Shown here: positions 42,622 to 47,888 of the stretch, in pieces
How positions within the stretch are numbered: position 1 is the first letter of the stretch
Layout: each line of letters starts with the position of its first letter
Assembly: GCF_000177675.1 (NCBI RefSeq)
Contig: NZ_ADGX01000064.1
Location: 1-47,888, forward strand
From: Parafrankia sp. EUN1f
GTDB lineage: Bacteria > Actinomycetota > Actinomycetes > Frankiales > Frankiaceae
Reading direction: 5' to 3'
Length of the DNA stretch: 47,888 bases
Position numbers and translations under genes: made by a program
The notes under the pieces: generated by a model
The model's database searches: none
The model's input: the letters and a program-made list of their open reading frames with translations, nothing else
Told to the model about the DNA's origin: nothing

Positions 42622-43485
42622 ATGACCGACGACCACGGGATGGGAGCCTTCCTGCGGGATCGGCGGGCCCGGGTCCAGCCGACCGACGTCGGGCTTCCCG
42701 GCGGGCCGGGCCGTCGGCGCACCCGCGGCCTTCGGCGGGAGGAGCTGGCGGCGCTGGCCGGGGTGAGTGTCGACTACTACACCCGGATCGAGCAGGGCCG
42801 TGAGACCGCGCCGAGCGACGCGGTGATCGATGCGCTCGCCCGTGCACTGCGCCTCGACGACCACGAGCGGGTGTACCTGTTCACCCTGGCCGACAACGCG
42901 GCCCACCGGGCACCCCGGCAACCGGTGACGCCCAGCAGCGTCGTCCGGCCCGGCCTGGCTCAGCTGCTGGAGTCGGTGCGGGCGAACCCGGCGTTCGTCC
43001 TCAGCCAGCTCAACGACATCCTGGCCGCGAACCCGGAGGGCCTGGCCCTGCTCGCCGGGATCGAACGGTGGCCGGAGGGGCGGCGCAACCTCATCCGCTA
43101 CGTCTTCGGGGACCCGAATGCCAGGACCGTCTTCGTCGACTGGGAGCGGACCGCCCGCAACACCGTCGCCCACCTGCGCGCGGTCAGCGCCACGAGCCTG
43201 TACGCGGCGAGCCTGACCGCGCTGGTGGAGGAGCTATCTGCCAGCAGCGCGGAGTTCGCCGAGTTGTGGCGGACCTATGACGTGCGGGTCAAGACGGGTT
43301 CCGAGATCCGGTTCCGGCATCCGGCCGTCGGCGAGTTCAGCCTCCGCTCGGAGATCCTCGGGCCCGGCCCGGACGGTCAGCGTTTCGTCGTCTACCAGGC
43401 CGCGCCGGGCAGCCGGGACCAGGACGCTCTCGTCCTGCTGGCCATGACGATCGACGGTGGCAGCGGCGAGCGCGTCACCAGCTGA
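42622..43485 (+). CDS. MmyB-type XRE-family transcriptional regulator
   Basis: 287 residues. The N-terminal helix-turn-helix (RRRTRGLRREELAALAGVSVDYYTRIEQGR) and the C-terminal MmyB-like ligand-binding domain (VLSQLNDILAANPEGLALLAG, WERTARNTVAHLRA, FRHPAVGEFSLRSE) are complete. Such regulators usually control an adjacent oxidoreductase, here the divergent SDR. CACAAT at 42610-42615 lies six bases before the ATG, suggesting a leaderless transcript. Confidence 0.92.
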   Translation: MTDDHGMGAFLRDRRARVQPTDVGLPGGPGRRRTRGLRREELAALAGVSVDYYTRIEQGRETAPSDAVIDALARALRLDDHERVYLFTLADNAAHRAPRQPVTPSSVVRPGLAQLLESVRANPAFVLSQLNDILAANPEGLALLAGIERWPEGRRNLIRYVFGDPNARTVFVDWERTARNTVAHLRAVSATSLYAASLTALVEELSASSAEFAELWRTYDVRVKTGSEIRFRHPAVGEFSLRSEILGPGPDGQRFVVYQAAPGSRDQDALVLLAMTIDGGSGERVTS

Positions 43486-43503
43486 GACCGGACCTGTGTC
43501 GGG

Positions 43504-43953
43504 TCAGTGAACGAGCCCCTGGTACCCCCAGCGGGGGGTGGCGCCGGGATCGCCCAGGTCGGTTCCGACGGGATCCTGGGAAATCTCCTGGGCGATGGCG
43601 GTGCCCCACTCGAAGTACTCCATGAGCGTCGTGGCCAGCTCCGGCCCGGCGGGTAGAACCTCGCCGATCGCGTCAGCCATCAGGTCCAGCCAGCGTTGGC
43701 GGTGCTCGTCGCGGATGCCGAGGCCGAGATGGCTGCGCAGCAGTGCCTGATGCCCGCCGAGGTGGGCGGAGAAGTCCGCCGGGCCCCCGAAGACCTCTCC
43801 CAGCCAGACGGCGACATGGTCGAGGTGGGTGGGTGTGAAGTGCGCGAACACGGGTGCGAGCACCTCGTCCGCGAGCACCCGGTCGTAGAACGCCCCGGAC
43901 AGTCGCCGTAGGCCGTCGAGTCCGCCGACGTCGTCGTAGAGCGAGGAGCTCAT
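43504..43953 (-). CDS. glbO: Group II (GlbO-like) truncated haemoglobin
   Basis: 149 residues with GGAGG before the ATG at 43953. SLYDDVGGLDGLRRLSGAFYDRVLAD carries the B10 Tyr. VFAHFTPTHLDHVAVWLGEVFGGP covers the CD corner, HLGLGIRDEHRQRWLDLM includes the proximal His region, and MEYFEWGTAIA holds the invariant G8 Trp of group II globins. It binds haem and oxygen or NO; in mycobacteria such proteins have been linked to respiration and redox chemistry. Convergent with the MmyB gene, separated by 18 bases. Confidence 0.9.
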   Translation of the reverse strand: MSSSLYDDVGGLDGLRRLSGAFYDRVLADEVLAPVFAHFTPTHLDHVAVWLGEVFGGPADFSAHLGGHQALLRSHLGLGIRDEHRQRWLDLMADAIGEVLPAGPELATTLMEYFEWGTAIAQEISQDPVGTDLGDPGATPRWGYQGLVH

Positions 43954-44091
43954 TGTTTCCTCCAGAGGGACGGCTGTTGCCAGCCTCCCGGAAGTCCTGA
44001 CGGACCGGAACGACTTTCGCCGGTCGCGGATTCGCCGCGGGCGAACGACCACCGGCCCAGCGGTTGTTCCGGGTTCGGCCGATGAGCCGAT

Positions 44092-44121
44092 CTGATGAGC
44101 TGATAGCTGATGAGCTGATGA
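44092..44121 (+). repeat. 15-bp direct repeat upstream of the crotonase gene
   Basis: Two adjacent units, CTGATGAGCTGATAG and CTGATGAGCTGATGA, in the divergent promoter region between the haemoglobin and crotonase genes. They could be slippage products or regulator sites. Confidence 0.7.
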
Positions 44122-44146
44122 CGAGGCAACCTGTTGAGGAGGTCCG

Positions 44147-44908
44147 GTGGCCGACGAGGCGCTGGTCGATGTCGACGGCAACGTCATGGTCATAACGCTG
44201 AACCGGCCGGCGGTGCGCAACGCGTTCAACCGCGCGGCCAGCCAGGCGGCGGCGGACGCGTTCCGGGAGTTCGACGCCCGCCCGGATCTGAGAGTGGCCG
44301 TGCTGACCGGCGCGGGCGGCACCTTCTCCTCCGGCCAGGATCTCAGGGCATTCGCCGACGGCGAGGTCGCCGAGGTCGAAGGTGGGCTGGCCGGCATCAC
44401 CGGCGCGCCTCCGCGCAAGCCGGTGATCGCGGCAGTCGAGGGCTATGCCCTGGCCGGCGGCTTCGAGGTTGCGCTCGCCTGCGATCTCATCACGGCGGCG
44501 TCCGACGCGGTTTTCGGCCTGCCCGAGGTGCGCCGCGGCCTGGTCTCCGGAGCCGGCGGTCTGCTGCGGCTGGCCAGACGCATCCCGTACCACACGGCGA
44601 TGCGTCTCGCCCTCACCGGCGCGACGCTGCCCGCCCCGCAGGCCTATGAGTACGGCCTGGTCAGCACCCTCACCGAGCCGGGTGAGGCACTGGCGGCTGC
44701 GCTGGACCTCGCTGCCGAGATCGCGGCCAACGCTCCGCTGGCCGTCATCGGCAGCAAGGAGGTCGTCGCCGGATCAGCGCAGTGGAGCGCCGACGAGGCC
44801 TGGCAGAGGCAGCGGAAGATCATGAAGCAGGCCGCCCGGTCCGCCGACGCACGTGAAGGCGCGATCGCCTTCACGGAGAAGCGCCCGCCGATCTGGCGCG
44901 GCGAATAG
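44147..44908 (+). CDS. Enoyl-CoA hydratase/isomerase family protein
   Basis: 253 residues. The GTG start has GAGGAGG seven bases upstream. MVITLNRPAVRNAFNRA, GTFSSGQDLRAFADG and GYALAGGFEVALACDLITAA are the crotonase CoA-binding and oxyanion-hole sequences. In FGLPEVRRGLVSGAGGLLRL the first catalytic Glu is present, while the second hydratase Glu position is Gly. The C-terminus EKRPPIWRGE is typical of mycobacterial EchA proteins. It appears to be a single-gene transcript. Confidence 0.88.
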   Translation: MADEALVDVDGNVMVITLNRPAVRNAFNRAASQAAADAFREFDARPDLRVAVLTGAGGTFSSGQDLRAFADGEVAEVEGGLAGITGAPPRKPVIAAVEGYALAGGFEVALACDLITAASDAVFGLPEVRRGLVSGAGGLLRLARRIPYHTAMRLALTGATLPAPQAYEYGLVSTLTEPGEALAAALDLAAEIAANAPLAVIGSKEVVAGSAQWSADEAWQRQRKIMKQAARSADAREGAIAFTEKRPPIWRGE

Positions 44909-44948
44909 CAGGCGCCGTGACGTCCCGGACGGCCGGTGTTTCGTTGAA

Positions 44949-46607
44949 TCAGAAGATGGTGCCGACGTCCTGCGTGACGATTCTGGCCATGCTGTGTTCG
45001 GCGAGGGCGGCGATGGTCATGGACGGGTTGCACGCGCCGGTGGAGCCGGGTATGCGGGCGCCGTCGAGGACGTAGAGGCCGCGGTGGCCGACGACGCGGC
45101 CGGTCAGGTCGACCGCCGAACCCATGGGGACGCCGCCGAGGGCGTGCCAGGTCGAGTTCTCGGTCAGGTTGGTGTCGATCATGATGCCGCCGCCGGTGAG
45201 GGCAAGGCCGGTCATGCGCGCGGAGATCAGGGTCTGTAGTGCGGTGTCGGCGCCGACAGGCCAGGTCAGCACGGCGTCGTCGGTGGCCGCGTCGTAGGCC
45301 CAGGTGCCGACGGCGGGGACGATGCCGAAGCCGACGACGGTCATCAGGCGCTGGATTCCGGCGATCAGCGGCGGCGCCCCGGCATGGATGATCTTCAGGG
45401 GGATGGGGCTGGTCGTGTCGGTGGCGCCGACACAGGCCGGGCCGCCCTGGGTGGCGCCCGGGTCCTGCCACATCCCGATCCATTCGTAGATGCGGTCGCC
45501 GTTGTTGCCCCACTGGGTGCCGACGGAGTCCGGCAGGTTCGGGATGAGGTTCTTGGCCTTCGCCTTGACGAGCAGCCGGGTCGTGCCGGGGGAGCCGGCG
45601 TTGAGGAAGACCGCGTTCGCGGTGATGATCTTGCGTTCCTGGGTGACACCGGCGGTGTCGATCCGGTCGACGGTCAGGGTCCATTTGTTGTTGGCGGCGA
45701 GGGCGATGTCGCGGACGACGTGCAGCGGCTGCACCGTCACCTTGCCGGTGGCCTCGGCGGCGGCCAGGTAGGTGACGTCGATGGAGTGCTTTCCACCGTT
45801 GTTCACGCCGAAGGCGATGTCGCTGTTGGTGTAGGCGGCGTTGTAGGTGCCGTTGAGCTCACCGCGCACGTAGTTCCAGTCGACGGGCAGCGGCACCTTG
45901 AAGGTCTTCAGCCCGAGATTGCGGGGGGCGACGTCCAGGAAGATTCTGGAGGATTTGTAGGGTGCCGCGTTGAGGACGTCGTCGGGAACGGTGGAGACCC
46001 CGAGCATCGACGCCACGGTGGGGTACCACGTGCTGTTCAGCTCGTCGTACAGGCCGGCGGCCATGGGCATGGAGCGGGTGAAATCGGATTTGGTCGGCTG
46101 CAGCGTCATGCCGTGGTACATGAGTGACCCGCCACCGACCGCGGCGCCGCAGTTGACGGTCATGTTGTTGCCTTTGATGACCTCGAGCACCCCGGTGTAG
46201 AGGGGCCAGGTCTGGTTGGCGCCGCCGGTGAGGCTCGCGATGCTCGGTAGCGGGGGTGTGGGGGAGAGCCAGGCCGACCGGTTGTCGAGGTTCGCGAGGG
46301 TGGCGAAGGTGTTCGAGTTCGGTCCGGTCGGCCACCGCAGGCCGCGTTCGAGGACGAGTGTGGGTACCCCGGCCTTGGCGAGGCGCAGTGCGGTCACCCC
46401 GCCGCCGAAGCCGGTGCCTACGACCACCGCCCGTGCGCTCACCTCGGTCGTCGTCACCGCTCGCGCCGGTGACGCGCTGGCGACCAGGCCGCCGAACGCG
46501 GCCGTGCCGACACCTACGGCCGCGGCCCCGACGAACTTCCGCCGGCTGAGGCCGGTGGAGTCACCCGGAACGGTGGTCTCGGGTAACTGTGCTGCTGTGC
46601 TGGGCAT
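44949..46607 (-). CDS. Tat-exported cholesterol-oxidase-like GMC flavoprotein
   Basis: 552 residues from the ATG at 46607, chosen for its GGAGAG site; an ATG at 46625 has none. A twin-arginine signal (SRRKF, R22-R23, cleavage near A50) directs folded export. GTGFGGG (64-70) binds FAD. The C-terminal block WHALGG (H488) and CNPSMTIAALAEH (N527) aligns with the His and Asn of class I cholesterol oxidases. At the position of the isomerisation Glu (GLETW in the Brevibacterium/Streptomyces enzymes, from memory) this protein has GIQRL (Q419). It may therefore oxidise a sterol-like alcohol without isomerising it, or use a different substrate. Confidence 0.85.
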   Translation of the reverse strand: MPSTAAQLPETTVPGDSTGLSRRKFVGAAAVGVGTAAFGGLVASASPARAVTTTEVSARAVVVGTGFGGGVTALRLAKAGVPTLVLERGLRWPTGPNSNTFATLANLDNRSAWLSPTPPLPSIASLTGGANQTWPLYTGVLEVIKGNNMTVNCGAAVGGGSLMYHGMTLQPTKSDFTRSMPMAAGLYDELNSTWYPTVASMLGVSTVPDDVLNAAPYKSSRIFLDVAPRNLGLKTFKVPLPVDWNYVRGELNGTYNAAYTNSDIAFGVNNGGKHSIDVTYLAAAEATGKVTVQPLHVVRDIALAANNKWTLTVDRIDTAGVTQERKIITANAVFLNAGSPGTTRLLVKAKAKNLIPNLPDSVGTQWGNNGDRIYEWIGMWQDPGATQGGPACVGATDTTSPIPLKIIHAGAPPLIAGIQRLMTVVGFGIVPAVGTWAYDAATDDAVLTWPVGADTALQTLISARMTGLALTGGGIMIDTNLTENSTWHALGGVPMGSAVDLTGRVVGHRGLYVLDGARIPGSTGACNPSMTIAALAEHSMARIVTQDVGTIF

Positions 46608-47385
46608 TTTGCTCTCCGTGTGCATAGAGTTGTTGCGTTCCGTCGCCGTGTGGGCGGAACGTAAGGTACCTTTTTGTCGCGCGCTCGTTCGTACGATGAG
46701 TGCTGTTCTCGTGTCGACCTCTGAGGATGGGTGTCGACGCACGAGAAAGGCGGGATGCGCCTCGGTGCTCCTGCTCGCTCAATGCGGCAGGTATTCTTCG
46801 CGGGTCGTCGCCGATATGCGATGGACGTATCGGAGAGTTGTCGGATCGTGCACGCTCGGAATGGGCGGCCGGGTCTGGCGGGCAGTGCCAGGTGGGCGCC
46901 GCCCGGGGCCGGTGGTGGTGGCAGCCGGCAGTCAATGAGCCCGGTCTGTCTCAGGCCTCGCTATCAGGGGCGTCGCGAGTTGACGTTGACGAAGGAAAAT
47001 GGCTCGTTCGCGACCCGATCGTGGCCAGGCCCGTCGGCCAACTTGTCCATTATGTATAGAAGATTTGCATGCGGGAGATTTTTAACACGCGATCAGGATG
47101 ATAGACAAGTGTCCTCGTTGGAGGCGTTCGAGAATCGGTAAACCGGTTTTCTTATCGCATATATTGGATAATTTCCGGTCAAGGGGGTGTGGCAATATCG
47201 CGAAAGGCGGCGGGGCCCGGGCCACCGGCATCGGCCAGGTGGCCCGTGTCCATTCGCCGCCTGGCTACCCCCAGGGATCCGGCACCGTCCCGCCGTGTCT
47301 GCAATTCACTCAAGAAAATTGCTTGACACTCGGCAAGGGCGGAGGATTTTGGCTGTCCGAACGACCAAAATCCTCCACTCTTGCT
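46608..47385. other. Long intergenic region, partly AT-rich
   Basis: No credible gene. 46608-46690 should hold the flavoprotein promoter and contains CGTTCC/GGAACG arms (46636-46661) and the palindrome AAGGTACCTT (46663-46672). 47040-47200 is markedly AT-richer than the rest of the window and includes AAACCGGTTT (47140-47149). Hairpin repeat C closes the region. Confidence 0.5.
47333..47384. repeat. Dispersed hairpin repeat, copy C, probable terminator
   Basis: 20-base arms GCAAGGGCGGAGGATTTTGG (47333-47352) and CCAAAATCCTCCACTCTTGC (47365-47384) pair with one wobble and one mismatch around a 12-nt loop. It begins one base after the stop of the minus-strand winged-helix gene. Confidence 0.75.
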
Positions 47386-47775
47386 TCAAGGCCGCGTAGT
47401 TAAGTGATCTCGGTTGCTGTCAAGGGTGTTTGAGGTCAGGGTGTAGGTCGCTCGGTCGGTCTTGTGGAGGAGCCCCTGGCGGGCCCACTGCGACATCCGG
47501 GTGCGGAAGCTGTTGATGTTCGTGACGTGGAGGATCCGGGCGATGTCCCGGCTGTGCCAGGCGCGGTGAGGATCGCCGCGCAGGAGGTCCAGGACGTCGG
47601 TCGCGGTGGGTGCCGGGCGGTGGGATGGCTGGTCCGGTGCTGTCGGGTCGGTGTCCGGTGGTGGCACGGCGGGCCGGGTGAGCGCCGGGGTGGCTTGCCG
47701 GGGTGGTGTCCGGTTGCGGTGGCTGGCCGCGGGTGTGGCGGGGGTGGCGTGGGGGGTGGAGTCGTCGGTGGTCAC
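47386..47775 (-). CDS. Hypothetical winged-helix protein, possibly continuing past the window edge
   Basis: 129 residues from a GTG at 47775. The N-terminal 60 residues are Pro/Thr/Ala-rich and disordered. The C-terminal part ATDVLDLLRGDPHRAWHSRDIARILHVTNINSFRTRMSQWARQGLLHKTDRATYTLT, given here only as landmarks 'HSRDIARIL' and 'WARQGLLHK', has the helix-turn-helix plus wing pattern of a DNA-binding domain. The frame stays open upstream to base 47888 with plausible coding sequence, so the true start may lie outside the window. I do not recognise a specific family. Confidence 0.6.
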   Translation of the reverse strand: MTTDDSTPHATPATPAASHRNRTPPRQATPALTRPAVPPPDTDPTAPDQPSHRPAPTATDVLDLLRGDPHRAWHSRDIARILHVTNINSFRTRMSQWARQGLLHKTDRATYTLTSNTLDSNRDHLTTRP

Positions 47776-47888
47776 GGTCGCGATGCTGGTGGTGACCAGT
47801 GGCCGGTCGTCTCCGGCGGGCCGGGCGTGGTAGCGGGAGAGGGGGACGTTGGACCTTGCGGGTGCTGTAACGGGCGTCGCCGGGCCGG

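Noticed and set aside
47098-47403. 101-codon plus-strand frame near the right end
   Set aside because: It runs through hairpin repeat C and has no recognisable sequence.
1-47888. tRNA, rRNA or prophage structural genes
   Set aside because: None seen on either strand; the composition away from pglX is uniform, and no phage integrase or capsid-like genes are present.

Overview
The window is very GC-rich, with strong third-position G/C bias, GTG starts, ATGA/GTGA gene overlaps and several leaderless-looking promoters. Together with mycobacteria/Frankia-type lipid genes, MmyB-type regulators and a cholesterol-oxidase-like enzyme, this points to a filamentous actinomycete, plausibly Frankia or a relative. 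The genus is an inference; no rRNA or tRNA gene was found.

Layout. (1) 1-683: right end of an IS200/IS605-type element with a tnpB cut by the window edge and its 3' scaffold RNA. (2) 684-3834: remnant of an MmyB-type regulator, then a flavin-dependent 2-hydroxy-acid oxidase and a secreted phosphodiesterase on the minus strand. (3) 3835-4750: non-coding, holding a long hairpin repeat. (4) 4751-24481: a complete six-gene type 2 BREX (Pgl, phage growth limitation) operon, pglW-pglX-pglY-pglZ-brxD-brxHI, the main system here. The last four genes are translationally coupled. (5) 24546-25278: a HigBA-type toxin-antitoxin module directly behind brxHI and bracketed by imperfect 19-bp direct repeats. 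(6) 25353-28574: phosphodiesterase, DUF664/DinB protein and MFS transporter. (7) 28961-38786: a CoA-thioester catabolic cluster (three acyl-CoA dehydrogenases, acyl-CoA ligase, enoyl-CoA hydratase, two amidohydrolases) around a TetR regulator. Its promoters share one architecture with a GACGTC-centred palindrome. (8) 38871-44908: Nudix and DHFR-like proteins, a TetR/hydrolase pair with a 39-bp palindromic operator, an SDR facing an MmyB regulator, a truncated haemoglobin and a crotonase. (9) 44949-47888: a Tat-exported cholesterol-oxidase-like flavoenzyme, an AT-richer gap and a winged-helix protein reaching the right edge.

How the parts work together. In the BREX operon, PglX (adenine methyltransferase), PglY and BrxD (P-loop ATPases), PglZ (alkaline-phosphatase fold), PglW (NERD plus kinase) and BrxHI (Lhr-like helicase) should mark self DNA and block phage. 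Notable local features are a pseudokinase-kinase tandem in PglW, a sharp base-composition break inside pglX that suggests specificity swapping, a probable CTG start for brxHI, and the appended toxin-antitoxin cassette. A dispersed approximately 52-nt hairpin repeat occurs three times at or near gene ends.
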